This document shows, in pieces, positions 15,702 through 23,957 of a stretch of DNA of 64,000 bases. The DNA lies in assembly GCF_900128885.1 (NCBI RefSeq), contig NZ_FQTU01000007.1, positions 62,001 through 126,000 on the forward strand. The letters run 5' to 3'. This DNA comes from Alkalibacter saccharofermentans DSM 14828 (GTDB lineage Bacteria; Bacillota; Clostridia; Eubacteriales; Alkalibacteraceae). The notes under the pieces are model-generated. The model was not told where the DNA came from. It saw nothing but the letters and a program-made list of their open reading frames with translations, and searched no databases. Positions within the stretch are counted from its first letter, which is position 1. Every line of letters starts with the position of its first letter. The position numbers and the translations under genes are program-made.

Positions 15702-18020
15702 ATGATAACAAAAATCAAAAAAAGAGACGGCAGGGAGGTTCCCTTCAACATAGGCAAGATTGCAGATGCCATATATAAGGCTGCAAGCGCAGTTGAAGGA
15801 AACAACTACGATATGGCCATGGAATTAGCTGAAAAAGTGGCGATTTATGTCCAAACTGACCTAAATACTAAAATACCCACAGTGGAACAGATACAAGACA
15901 GCGTGGAAAAAGTCCTCATTGAAGAAGGTCACGCCAAAACGGCGAAGAAATATATTTTATACAGAGCTGACAGAACAAAGGTCAGGGAGATGAATACAAG
16001 GCTTATGAAGGTATATGAGGATCTTACCTTCAAGGATGCAAAGGACAACGATTTAAAGCGTGAAAACGCAAATATAGATGGAGATACAGCAATGGGCACG
16101 ATGCTGAAATACGGTTCAGAGGGAGCAAAGCAATTTTATGAAATGTTCGTGCTGAACAAGGATCATGCTGAGGCTCACAATAAAGGGGAGATACATATTC
16201 ACGACATGGATTTTTTGACCCTAACGACCACGTGCTGCCAAATCGACTTGGACAGGCTATTTAAAAACGGATTTAGCACAGGCCACGGATTTTTGCGGGA
16301 GCCAAACAGCATACACAGCTACTCAGCCCTCGCATGCATAGCCATACAGTCTAATCAAAATGATCAACATGGAGGACAGAGCATACCTAACTTTGATTAT
16401 GCAATGGCAGCAGGGGTTAAGAAGACATATGAGAAATGCTACTTCGTAAACCTTTCTAAAGCCATGAGTCTGCTTTTGGATATTGAGGATTCGATGGATG
16501 TAGCTATAAAGATAAAAGAAAAGCTAAAGAAAGAAAAAAATCTTTCCCCTACCTTGGAAGACAACGGAGAGTACCTTGGAGAAGAGCTCAAAGAGCTTGA
16601 AAAAATAGCGCCGGATAAAGCTTTGGCAAAAAAGATTCAAAGATTTGCAGGCAAGAATGCCATTATAGAGACAGAAAAAAACACATATCAGGCGATGGAG
16701 GCTTTTGTTCACAACCTTAACACAATGCACAGCAGAGCTGGTGCTCAGATACCTTTTAGCTCAATCAACTATGGCCTTGATACCACTCCTGAGGGCAGGA
16801 TGGTCGTAAAGAACCTTCTCCTTGCTACAGAGTCCGGACTTGGAAACGGAGAAACTCCGATTTTTCCGATTCAGATATACAAGGTAAAGGAAGGCATAAA
16901 CTACAACAAGGAAGATAAGAACTACGATCTATTCAAGCTTTCCTGCAAGGTCAGCGCAAAGAGGCTTTTCCCCAACTTTTCCTTTATAGATGCACCTTTT
17001 AACCTGAAGTATTACAGAGAGGGAAGGCCGGAAACTGAAATTGCCTACATGGGCTGCAGGACAAGGGTCATAGGAAACACCTTCGATCCGGATAGGGAGA
17101 TAACCTACGGCAGAGGAAACCTAAGCTTTACCACTGTAAACCTTCCGGCTATTGCCATAGAATCCAAGGGAGATAAGCAGGAGTTTTTCAAGCTTCTTGA
17201 CGAAAAAATCGACCTGGTAATCGCACAGCTAAGGGAACGATACGAAATCCAAGCACAAAAGAAGGTTAAGAACTTTCCATTCCTTATGGGACAAGGAATA
17301 TGGATAGATTCTGACAAGTTGGGCCCCGAAGACGAGATAAGGGAAATCATCAAGCACGGGACACTTTCTACAGGCTTTATAGGACTTGCGGAGTGCTTAA
17401 AGGCCCTTGCGGGAAATCACCACGGTGAATCTGATATTGCTAGGAAGCTAGGTATCGAGATAATATCCCACATGAGAAATAGAATGGATGAAGCCAGCAA
17501 CAGAGAAAAATTAAACTACACTTTAATCGCAAGTCCGGCAGAAGGTACGGCTGGTCGGTTTGTGAGGATGGATAAAAAGCGATACGGAATTATACCGGGA
17601 GTTACCGATAGGGAGTACTACACCAACGGCTTCCACGTGCCCGTGTATCATAAGATCAGCGCATTTGAAAAAATATCTATAGAAGGACCGTATCATGAAC
17701 TGACCAATGCCGGTCATATCACATATGTAGAAATAGACGGCGACCCTTCAAATAACCTTGAAGCCTTTGAGAAAATCGTCAGGGCCATGAAGGAATCAGG
17801 AGTGGGGTATGGATCGATAAACCATCCTGTCGACAGAGATTCTGTTTGCGGATATACGGGAATGATAGGTGAGGTTTGTCCGTCCTGTGGCAGGAAGGAA
17901 GATCATATACCCTTTGAAAGAATCAGAAGGATAACAGGATATCTCGTAGGAACTCTAGACAGGTTCAACGATGCTAAAAAGGCAGAGGTGCATGACAGAA
18001 TAAAGCACGGAGCCTCTTAG
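15702..18020 (+). CDS. nrdD: Anaerobic (class III) ribonucleoside-triphosphate reductase
   Basis: A 772-residue glycyl-radical enzyme that makes dNTPs from NTPs without oxygen. An N-terminal ATP-cone (about residues 1-95) is followed by the NrdD barrel (HIHDMDF, TTTCCQIDL, GGQSIPNFD). The C-terminal Zn site is Cys-x8-Cys-x2-Cys (CGYTGMIGEVCPSC), and the radical glycine is Gly746 in RITGYLVG. The start is taken at ATG 15702 after GGGAG; an ATG three bases earlier is possible. A longer in-frame extension to 15618 runs through the terminator and is rejected. Activated by NrdG downstream. Confidence 0.97.
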   Translation: MITKIKKRDGREVPFNIGKIADAIYKAASAVEGNNYDMAMELAEKVAIYVQTDLNTKIPTVEQIQDSVEKVLIEEGHAKTAKKYILYRADRTKVREMNTRLMKVYEDLTFKDAKDNDLKRENANIDGDTAMGTMLKYGSEGAKQFYEMFVLNKDHAEAHNKGEIHIHDMDFLTLTTTCCQIDLDRLFKNGFSTGHGFLREPNSIHSYSALACIAIQSNQNDQHGGQSIPNFDYAMAAGVKKTYEKCYFVNLSKAMSLLLDIEDSMDVAIKIKEKLKKEKNLSPTLEDNGEYLGEELKELEKIAPDKALAKKIQRFAGKNAIIETEKNTYQAMEAFVHNLNTMHSRAGAQIPFSSINYGLDTTPEGRMVVKNLLLATESGLGNGETPIFPIQIYKVKEGINYNKEDKNYDLFKLSCKVSAKRLFPNFSFIDAPFNLKYYREGRPETEIAYMGCRTRVIGNTFDPDREITYGRGNLSFTTVNLPAIAIESKGDKQEFFKLLDEKIDLVIAQLRERYEIQAQKKVKNFPFLMGQGIWIDSDKLGPEDEIREIIKHGTLSTGFIGLAECLKALAGNHHGESDIARKLGIEIISHMRNRMDEASNREKLNYTLIASPAEGTAGRFVRMDKKRYGIIPGVTDREYYTNGFHVPVYHKISAFEKISIEGPYHELTNAGHITYVEIDGDPSNNLEAFEKIVRAMKESGVGYGSINHPVDRDSVCGYTGMIGEVCPSCGRKEDHIPFERIRRITGYLVGTLDRFNDAKKAEVHDRIKHGAS

Positions 18021-18035
18021 GAAGGTGAAGGGAAT

Positions 18036-18533
18036 ATGATTAGGACAGCGGGAATAGTAGAAGAGTCTTTTGTTGACGGTCCGGGAATAAGGTTCGTTGT
18101 GTTTGCTCAAGGCTGCAGTCATAACTGCACCGGGTGTCATAATCCTCACACTCATGATTTTAATGGAGGAAGTTTCATATCGATTGATGAGATCATAAGT
18201 CGCATGAGAAAAAACCCGCTGCTTGACGGTATAACTTTAAGCGGAGGGGAACCCTTTGAGCAGGCAGACAAGATGGGGCTGCTTGCTGCAAGAACGAAGG
18301 ATATGGGTTACGATGTGATGGCTTATTCAGGTTATCGATATGAAGAGATACTTGAAAAATCCGAAAGAGACAAAGGGTGGAAAAGCCTTATTCTAAACAC
18401 TGATATTCTTGTAGACGGGAAATTTGAACTGGAAAACAAAGATCTTATGCTGAAATTCAGGGGATCGAAAAACCAAAGAATAATAGATGTTAAAGAGTCG
18501 ATGAAAATCGGCAAGACGATAATATTAGATTAA
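18036..18533 (+). CDS. nrdG: Anaerobic ribonucleoside-triphosphate reductase activating protein
   Basis: A 165-residue radical-SAM activase. The [4Fe-4S] ligands are Cys27, Cys31 and Cys34 (CSHNCTGC), and the SAM-binding LSGGEPFEQ is at about residues 67-75. It generates the glycyl radical on NrdD. It lies 15 bases downstream of nrdD in the same B12-controlled transcript and is followed by a strong terminator. Confidence 0.96.
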   Translation: MIRTAGIVEESFVDGPGIRFVVFAQGCSHNCTGCHNPHTHDFNGGSFISIDEIISRMRKNPLLDGITLSGGEPFEQADKMGLLAARTKDMGYDVMAYSGYRYEEILEKSERDKGWKSLILNTDILVDGKFELENKDLMLKFRGSKNQRIIDVKESMKIGKTIILD

Positions 18534-18534
18534 A

Positions 18535-18573
18535 AAAAGGACAGCCAGAGCGTGTAGCTTTGGCTGTTCCTTT
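18535..18573. terminator. Bidirectional terminator between nrdG and ablB
   Basis: AAAAGGACAGCCA and AGC pair with GCT and TGGCTGTTCCTTTT around a five-base loop. A- and T-runs on both sides serve the convergent genes. Confidence 0.85.
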
Positions 18574-18579
18574 TGATAG

Positions 18580-19410
18580 TTAAATTATTTTGTACCACAC
18601 GTTCATGCTTTCGATGTCTCCTGAAATGTTGGTGTTGTTTATCAGCATCCCGCCGAAAGCATAGCCGGCCTTTGCAAATGTTGCATTCATTCCGTGGGAC
18701 TTGGCCCGTGCTATGGTGTATAGAGTCTTAAAGCCGAGGGCTTTCATGGACTTTTCCATTTCAAAGAGAAGAACGAGAGCGAATTTCTTGCCCCTATAAT
18801 TTGGCAAGGTGGCAAAGTCGGTCATTTCGCAGTTTTTATATTCCGGGTCGGTTTCGCTTGAAGACAAGGCGACAAGCTTTTTGCCTTGGAATATCCCGTA
18901 GTAATGGATGTTTTCTTCCATGGTTTTTATTAGATAATCTGCATCGTGTATAGGAAATGGATATGTTTTGAAGACTCTTTTGTAAAGCCCTGCCATTTCA
19001 GGGGCATCTTCTTTTGTCAATTTCTTAATCACATGTCCATCTTCCAGTGGAGGCGGATCGACTTTCGCTTTTGATCTTGCAGTTGCCAGAACATCATCCA
19101 GGAGAGCGCTGTCGTTAATCAGTCCCCTTGCATGGTCCATATATTTGCCCAAGAAAACATAGTCTTCCTCGCCGCTTTTGTAGTTTGGAATCTTGGCTTC
19201 ACGAGTATATCCTGCAGTAAGGAATATGCTTTCTTTATTGAGCGGAACTTTTGCAAAAATCTTCGAATAGCTGTATTTGTCCGCCAAATCTTTAAGGCTG
19301 TCTATAATTTTAGTCTCGTCCCTGTAGTCGTATTTCATAAGGTAAATCCTGTCGTTGTCTTTACCGTGTTGTATCAGACTATGGCCTAAAAATTCTACTT
19401 TATCTCCCAT
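18580..19410 (-). CDS. ablB: Beta-lysine N6-acetyltransferase (AblB-type GNAT)
   Basis: A 276-residue GNAT protein with a short N-terminal domain and the acetyl-CoA fold at about residues 130-275 (NYRGKKFALVLLFEMEKSMK is the acetyl-CoA-binding segment in two halves). It acetylates the epsilon-amino group of beta-lysine to N6-acetyl-beta-lysine, a compatible solute first known from methanogens. The ATG directly abuts the stop of the aminomutase gene, so the pair is translationally coupled. The OpuC-like transporter at 49.5-52 kb fits an osmoadaptation theme. Confidence 0.88.
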   Translation of the reverse strand: MGDKVEFLGHSLIQHGKDNDRIYLMKYDYRDETKIIDSLKDLADKYSYSKIFAKVPLNKESIFLTAGYTREAKIPNYKSGEEDYVFLGKYMDHARGLINDSALLDDVLATARSKAKVDPPPLEDGHVIKKLTKEDAPEMAGLYKRVFKTYPFPIHDADYLIKTMEENIHYYGIFQGKKLVALSSSETDPEYKNCEMTDFATLPNYRGKKFALVLLFEMEKSMKALGFKTLYTIARAKSHGMNATFAKAGYAFGGMLINNTNISGDIESMNVWYKII

Positions 19411-20736
19411 TTAAGATGCATCTCCACTATTTCGGGTATCCCTTTCAAGGTTTTCCGGCGTTAATGTTATTTCTTCCTCGTAGTCGCTTAGAAGCTTTGA
19501 GATGCCGATTGTTTTATATTCTAAATCGTCATTCTCGGTTTTAAGCGTAAGGTTGCAGTTTTCACACTCAAGATCGCACTCATTGTGCTTGTAGTCATCA
19601 GGCATCTTGTAGGTGGTTATTACACCCTCGTAGTTTCTAAGGATGACCTTATTTGTAGACCAGGATATCAGATACGACGGCATAACAGGAATCTTTCCTC
19701 CACCACCGGGAGCATCGATAACGTATGTAGGCACGGCAAATCCGCTTGTATGTCCCCGTAGGTTCTCCATGATTTCTATGCCTTTTCCTACATTTGTCCT
19801 AAAGTGCTCCAGACCTTCGGAAAGGTCGCACTGGTACAGGTAGTAAGGTCTAACCTTATTTGCTGTCAGTTTGTGAACCAGTCTCTTCATGATTCTCGGA
19901 CAGTCGTTTACGTCTCTTAGAAGAACAGATTGATTTCCCAGAGGGATTCCCGCCCCTGACAGCTTCTTAAGAGCTCTCCTAGATGAGCCCGTTATTTCTC
20001 TCGGGTGATTAAAATGGGTGTTCAGCCAGATGTTGTCGTATTTTTTTAGTACTTCCACCAGCTCGTCTGTAATTCTATAAGGAAGCACTACCGGCATCCT
20101 AGAGCCTATTCTAATGACTTCCACATGTGGTATTTCTGAAAGCTGGCTTAGTATCCAGTCCAGGTAATCGTCTGATAGCATCAGAGGATCTCCACCTGAT
20201 ATAAGGACGTCTCTTACCTGAGGCGTGTTCTTTAAATATTCGATGCCCTTTAAGATAACTTCCTTTGAAGGTATGGAATCAACGTCTCCAACCTTTCTTT
20301 TTCTGGTACAGTGCCTGCAATACATCGCACATACGTTGCTTATATGAAATAAGACCCTGTCTGGATAACGATGCGTGATTCCTTCAACGGGGCTGTCCTT
20401 GTCCTCGTGAAGTGGATCGGACATGTCGCAGTTCGACAAGCTCAGTTCCCTGATATCAGGGAAGCACTGCTTGAATACCGGATCGTTTTCAGGATCGTCT
20501 GTATCCACCAGTGATAGATAGTAGGGAGTTACAGACATTGGAAATTTTTCTATTGTAGTCTTAATCGCTTGTTTCTTTTTATCTGAAAAAGTTACTCCTA
20601 AAATCTTTTCCACTGTTTCGACCTTGTGGATGCTGTTTTTAAGCTGCCACTTCCAGTCGTACCATTTGTCTAGCAGTATTTTTGATATTTCCTCATTGTT
20701 GATTCTGTCTTTCGTAATATTAATAGTTTCTTGCAT
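19411..20736 (-). CDS. ablA: Lysine 2,3-aminomutase
   Basis: A 441-residue radical-SAM/PLP enzyme that converts L-lysine to beta-lysine. The [4Fe-4S] cysteines are 136, 140 and 143 (CAMYCRHC). The PLP-lysine region is DAPGGGGKIPVMP near residue 340. The C-terminal Cys cluster (CDLECENCNL) is a Zn site as in the Clostridium enzyme (416 residues). Start at 20736 is chosen because CGAAAGGAGA precedes it; an extension to 20814 enters the leader. It sits with ablB, so the product is probably the osmolyte N-acetyl-beta-lysine rather than a fermentation intermediate. A 340-base structured leader precedes it. Confidence 0.95.
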   Translation of the reverse strand: MQETINITKDRINNEEISKILLDKWYDWKWQLKNSIHKVETVEKILGVTFSDKKKQAIKTTIEKFPMSVTPYYLSLVDTDDPENDPVFKQCFPDIRELSLSNCDMSDPLHEDKDSPVEGITHRYPDRVLFHISNVCAMYCRHCTRKRKVGDVDSIPSKEVILKGIEYLKNTPQVRDVLISGGDPLMLSDDYLDWILSQLSEIPHVEVIRIGSRMPVVLPYRITDELVEVLKKYDNIWLNTHFNHPREITGSSRRALKKLSGAGIPLGNQSVLLRDVNDCPRIMKRLVHKLTANKVRPYYLYQCDLSEGLEHFRTNVGKGIEIMENLRGHTSGFAVPTYVIDAPGGGGKIPVMPSYLISWSTNKVILRNYEGVITTYKMPDDYKHNECDLECENCNLTLKTENDDLEYKTIGISKLLSDYEEEITLTPENLERDTRNSGDAS

Positions 20737-20805
20737 GTTTTCTCCTTTCGATGTAAAACATAGTCTTTTCAGGTTGTAGTAGGGCCGGTTGGTTGGCCAA
20801 ATATT

Positions 20806-20846
20806 TAAAGGCACCCCAACTCTGAATTTTCAGAGTTAGAGTGCCT
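20806..20846 (-). terminator. Terminator at the end of the ablA leader RNA
   Basis: On the minus strand, AGGCACTCTAACTCTGAA pairs with TTCAGAGTTGGGGTGCCT (G-T pairs allowed), followed by TTTAAATATTT. It lies 70 bases before ablA and shares its arm sequence with the terminator at 24251-24285. Confidence 0.8.
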
Positions 20847-21077
20847 AAGTTTCGCTGAATATCAACTCACTTTATACCATGCTTCCATAGTATATTGCAT
20901 GACCATATGATCCTGCACAAGCCCCAGTTCCAAATAACGTAAATGGATTGTTTTTCACTTTGGATTTCCCCTATTCCAACCAGTTTACTTGATTCCGCAT
21001 CCCATTTCTAAGGAATACGTAAGCAAGCTCGCCGATTAGGCTACTACCCAAAATTACTTCACATTTTGAACATTTCT
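20847..21077 (-). ncRNA. Structured leader RNA A (candidate riboswitch) upstream of ablA
   Basis: Transcribed from a consensus promoter and ending in a terminator, this leader shares ordered blocks with the leader at 23958-24250. In 5'-3' order of the RNA: GTGAAGTAA-like start (GAAGTAA, 21054-21060), TAGCC (21039-21043), CGAGCT (21026-21031), ACGTATT (21014-21020), AACTGGGG-YTTG (20918-20929), GGATCA-NN-TGGTCA inside a short helix (20896-20917), a hairpin ATACTATG/CATGGTAT (20874-20893), then RTATAAAGTGA and TTAGGCAC. Helix sequences differ between copies but stay paired. I do not recognise it as an L-box, T-box or SAM element. A 5' GCCTAA (21036-21041) could pair with TTAGGC overlapping the terminator arm. 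Confidence 0.75.
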
Positions 21078-21083
21078 CGTCAA

Positions 21084-21112
21084 ATTATATCATGTATCGG
21101 AGTGTTTGTCAA
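21084..21112 (-). promoter_or_regulatory. Sigma-A promoter of the ablA leader
   Basis: On the minus strand, TTGACA (21107-21112), exactly 17 bases, TATAAT (21084-21089): full consensus. Transcription would start near 21077. Confidence 0.9.
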
Positions 21113-21149
21113 AAATATGGAATATACAGGGAGTCTCATCAATTAAATC

Positions 21150-21178
21150 TTGACAAAAAAACTATTAGCTATTAAACT
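21150..21178 (+). promoter_or_regulatory. Promoter of the PadR/permease operon
   Basis: TTGACA (21150-21155), 17-base spacer, TAAACT (21173-21178). Inverted TTAGC/GCTAA words (about 21164 and 21188) around the -10 box may bind the PadR protein. Confidence 0.6.
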
Positions 21179-21239
21179 ATACCCATGCTAACTATATACA
21201 TAACGCACATAGTAAAAAATAAAAGGAAGAAGGGGAAAA

Positions 21240-21608
21240 ATGCCTGAAAAAAAGAACTGCTGTTGCAACAGCAAAGGCAATAAAATGGAAAAATTTCTGG
21301 AAGCCTGCCTGCTACTTCTGCTTAAAAAGCAGTGTGCTCATGGTTACGGGCTTATAGAGCAACTTGAGCCTTTAGGGTTTTCTCCAGATGATATGAATTT
21401 AAGTACCCTTTATCGAACCCTAAGAAAAATGGAAGAAAAAGATCAAGTCAAATCCAGTTGGGAAGCCGGAGGCGGCGGACCTAAAAAAAGGGTATACGAT
21501 ATAACGGCCCAAGGGATTAAAGACCTTGAAGAATGGCGTGAAATTTTTGAATTTAGGAAAAAACGCATTGAAAAATTTTTGGATCTGTATGAAAAGCAGT
21601 GTGACTAA
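21240..21608 (+). CDS. PadR family transcriptional regulator with N-terminal Cys cluster
   Basis: A 122-residue PadR winged-helix protein (MEKFLEACLLLLL through HGYGLIEQL, STLYRTLRKME as the recognition part, and GPKKRVYDIT in the wing). A C-terminal helix (about 95-122) dimerises. The first 15 residues contain three consecutive cysteines (NCCCNSK), and there is another Cys near the C-terminus (EKQCD), so metal or thiol sensing is conceivable. It directly precedes two half-size permease genes and is likely to control them. Confidence 0.88.
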   Translation: MPEKKNCCCNSKGNKMEKFLEACLLLLLKKQCAHGYGLIEQLEPLGFSPDDMNLSTLYRTLRKMEEKDQVKSSWEAGGGGPKKRVYDITAQGIKDLEEWREIFEFRKKRIEKFLDLYEKQCD

Positions 21609-21622
21609 GAGGAGGTATTGTA

Positions 21623-22099
21623 ATGCATACAGCGGTATTTTATATTTTGGCAGGGGGACTTCTGTCATTATCTTATATAAAGGATAAGGGAAAAACTAAA
21701 AAGAGCCTAATGAAAGCATGGAAAGCACTTGAGAACATGCTGCCCCAACTTTTAGGAATAGTATTGCTGGTTGGCGTGATGCTGGCGGTAATGAATCCGG
21801 ACACTATCAGCAGACTTATAGGAAGATCTTCCGGATGGAGGGGGACAGCCATAGCAGCAGTGGTAGGCGCTGTAACACTGATACCGGGCTTTATAGCATT
21901 TCCTACAGCTGCTCTTCTCTTGCAAGGTGGTGCAGGATACATGCAGATTGGAGCTTTCGTATCGTCTTTGATGATGGTTGGGGTTGTTACGTTGCCGATG
22001 GAAGTAAAATATTTTGGCAAAAAATCTACAGTAGCTAGGAATGTCTTTGCCTTTATTTATTCCTTTGTAGTGGCTTTCATCATAGGAAAGGTAGTGTAA
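21623..22099 (+). CDS. Half-size permease, first of a split pair
   Basis: A 158-residue membrane protein with four to five hydrophobic segments and a signature ALENMLPQLLGIVLLVGVML / LIPGFIAFPTAALLLQGG. It resembles the nucleoside-recognition/DUF318 permease halves that occur as neighbouring pairs. The C-terminus now ends IIGKVV. The sequence before the second permease (23312-23339) keeps an in-frame alternative end, IGKVTGKV, whose stop overlaps that gene's ATG. This suggests the original stop was displaced by the insertion described next. Confidence 0.75.
   Translation: MHTAVFYILAGGLLSLSYIKDKGKTKKSLMKAWKALENMLPQLLGIVLLVGVMLAVMNPDTISRLIGRSSGWRGTAIAAVVGAVTLIPGFIAFPTAALLLQGGAGYMQIGAFVSSLMMVGVVTLPMEVKYFGKKSTVARNVFAFIYSFVVAFIIGKVV
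22081..22092 (+). repeat. Direct repeat, left copy
   Basis: CATAGGAAAGGT, identical to 23312-23323, flanking a 1.2-kb segment between the two permease genes. Reads as a target-site duplication. Confidence 0.65.
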
Positions 22100-23311
22100 A
22101 GTAGCCCATGAAAAAGAATGACGGGGAAATATCCCAAATAGGGGATTTGAGAATCATAGATTAGTTGGCACAAAGAGAAGCGCCGCTCCTGACGGCAACA
22201 CGAATAAATGCTGAAAAAGGACTGCGACGGCGAAAAACTCAAGAACAGAAGAGAAGAATTATCGCGTCGCAAGCCCAGCATTTTAGCATTGATTAGCATT
22301 TGGCAGTCAAGAGTAAACCGAAACCAAAGATTTCGGCGGTCAGTAAGCTCCGGCTCACGATTTAAGAACCAAAGTCAGGAAAATGCAAGAGACTGGCAAG
22401 AATTTCGTCCAAGATTATAAGAAGCTGCCATTTGTCGGGCTTCATGAAATTCTGCACTTGCGAGGCCTGATGGTCCATTCTTTGGGAGACCTCTTGAGGC
22501 CTTTGGGTTCTTTGGTGATTCCCGGTTCTTACTCAGTGTAGGTTTCCAAGGTTTTCTCTCTTGTCACATTTTGTGTACCGGTTCTCTCTGTGTGGCTTGC
22601 GGTCCTTGGTTCGCTCCGATGCCGTATATTATTGCCTGCGGACCGTTCTCTTTGCAAAAAGAGACTGAATCAACCACGATACGATTAAAAGAATGACTAA
22701 GACAATAATGGTCGCGGGTTCAAATACGCCGTTTCCCATATCGCTTTCAGCAAAAATTCCGTTAAAGAGTACCACAAAAGGTTCTGTTATTCTGTAGATG
22801 ATGCTGACGAATCCGTTGTCCGGATTTGCTCCGAACAGTAAAAAGACGAATCGGAAGACAAGAATGAATCCCGCCAAGGAAAGCAGAATGTTGACAACCC
22901 GCCTCAAGGTATCCGTCGGTGCCTCCGTTTCATTCACTTGTCGCTTTCGTTCCATGTTACTCATTGAACAATCCCCTTTCTTTCTATAACACGTGAATCC
23001 TTTGTAGGATCATTTCCATCCTACGAATCTTGCATTCTGTTGAGTGGTGTTTGATTTTACCTGATACTTTCTTTATGCCCAAAAATACCCACTTTCAAAC
23101 ATTTGTTAGGATTACCGGTGAAAAAGCCCCCGAAAGGTTTTATTATGGATGAATGAATAAGTCTTGCAGTAGTTTGCGACCACAGTGAGTGAAACGCAAA
23201 AATCACGGTAGATGTAACGAAGCCTGTATTTGCATTTTTCGTTTTTAAGATATAAGAATCAACATTTTTATAAATTATAATAAATAATCGAGGTGTCAAA
23301 CTTGACACTGC
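22093..23311. mobile_element. Putative 1.2-kb insertion splitting the permease operon
   Basis: The segment lies between 12-bp direct repeats. Its ends begin with AGTGTAAAGT (left) and, two bases in on the other strand, AGTGTCAAGT (right), nine of ten bases alike and inverted. It holds one recognisable gene (YggT family, minus strand) and about 500 bases (22100-22628) without a convincing gene. There is no transposase, so it would be a decayed or non-autonomous element, or an insertion by another route. The hairpin GTAGGAT/ATCCTAC near 23003-23036 lies upstream of the YggT gene. Confidence 0.5.
22629..22964 (-). CDS. YggT family membrane protein
   Basis: A 111-residue protein with a polar N-terminus and two hydrophobic segments (VVNILLSLAGFILVFRFVFL and TIIVLVILLIVSWLI). 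The sequence between them (NPDNGFVSIIYRITEPFVVLFNGIF, in two halves) matches the YggT/YlmG pattern in which Pro follows the first helix. Such proteins are involved in membrane organisation or ion homeostasis, but the biochemical role is unclear. It is carried inside the presumed insertion and opposes the flanking genes, so it may be cargo. Confidence 0.75.
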   Translation of the reverse strand: MSNMERKRQVNETEAPTDTLRRVVNILLSLAGFILVFRFVFLLFGANPDNGFVSIIYRITEPFVVLFNGIFAESDMGNGVFEPATIIVLVILLIVSWLIQSLFAKRTVRRQ

Positions 23312-23323
23312 CATAGGAAAGGT
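23312..23323 (+). repeat. Direct repeat, right copy
   Basis: CATAGGAAAGGT. Reading on in the frame of the upstream permease gives the IGKVTGKV end and a TGA overlapping the next ATG, the expected uninterrupted junction. Confidence 0.65.
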
Positions 23324-23335
23324 GACGGGTAAAGT

Positions 23336-23872
23336 ATGAAAAATATAATGATAAGATATAGATTTTTCTTCGTAATGGTAGCAGTAACGATAGGTCTGGC
23401 CGCAATAAACCCTGCGGCAGGAGAAAAGGCTGTGGATACCACGATTTTCAGCTTTAGGGAGATGCTTTCAGTATTGCCTCCTATATTTATACTGCTGGGA
23501 CTTTTAGATGTTTGGGTTCCTCGTGAGACTATGATAAGGTTTATGGGCAAGGGATCAGGAGCAAAGGGGATACTGCTGGCAATATTTTTAGGATCTGCGG
23601 CGGCCGGTCCTCTCTATGGTGCTTTTCCCATGGCGGCGGTTTTTATGAAAAAAGGCGTCAAGTTTTCCAATGTGCTTATTTTTCTCGGGGCTTGGTCAAC
23701 TACAAAGATACCCATGTTCCTCTTTGAGCTATCGGCCTTGGGAACGAGATTTGCCCTAACGAGACTTGGGGCCAGCATGGTGGGCATATTTGTAATCGCC
23801 CATTTGGTTGACAAATCGGTAGATGAAAAAGAAAAATCAATGGTTTACAAAAACGCTTCGGAAATGAATTGA
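23336..23872 (+). CDS. Half-size permease, second of a split pair
   Basis: A 178-residue membrane protein with about four segments. SAAAGPLYGAFPMAAVFMKKG (two overlapping halves at about residues 85-105) and the preceding LPPIFILLGLLDVWVPR mirror the first half-permease and resemble DUF318/ArsP-like permeases. The short tail (VDEKEKSMVYKNASEMN) is polar. It probably pairs with the protein at 21623-22099 to form the full transporter. Substrate unknown. The insertion now separates it from its promoter, so expression may depend on read-through or a new promoter. Confidence 0.75.
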   Translation: MKNIMIRYRFFFVMVAVTIGLAAINPAAGEKAVDTTIFSFREMLSVLPPIFILLGLLDVWVPRETMIRFMGKGSGAKGILLAIFLGSAAAGPLYGAFPMAAVFMKKGVKFSNVLIFLGAWSTTKIPMFLFELSALGTRFALTRLGASMVGIFVIAHLVDKSVDEKEKSMVYKNASEMN

Positions 23873-23922
23873 TTGCGTGAAAGAAGAGCTTTGTCATAAG
23901 AAAATAATGTAAATTGCGCATA

Positions 23923-23951
23923 TTGACAAAAAAACAGAAATATGATATACT
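23923..23951 (+). promoter_or_regulatory. Sigma-A promoter of leader RNA B
   Basis: TTGACA (23923-23928), 17-base spacer, TATACT (23946-23951). Transcription would start near 23958. Confidence 0.85.
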
Positions 23952-23957
23952 AAATCC

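Noticed and set aside
20737..20814. In-frame extension of lysine 2,3-aminomutase
   Set aside because: No ribosome site, and it enters the leader terminator; the ATG at 20736 has a good site.
22208..22420. Small open frame inside the insertion (plus strand)
   Set aside because: Basic low-complexity sequence without a ribosome site or recognisable domain.
22093..23311. A complete insertion sequence with transposase
   Set aside because: No reading frame resembles a transposase; only direct repeats and short inverted ends support mobility.
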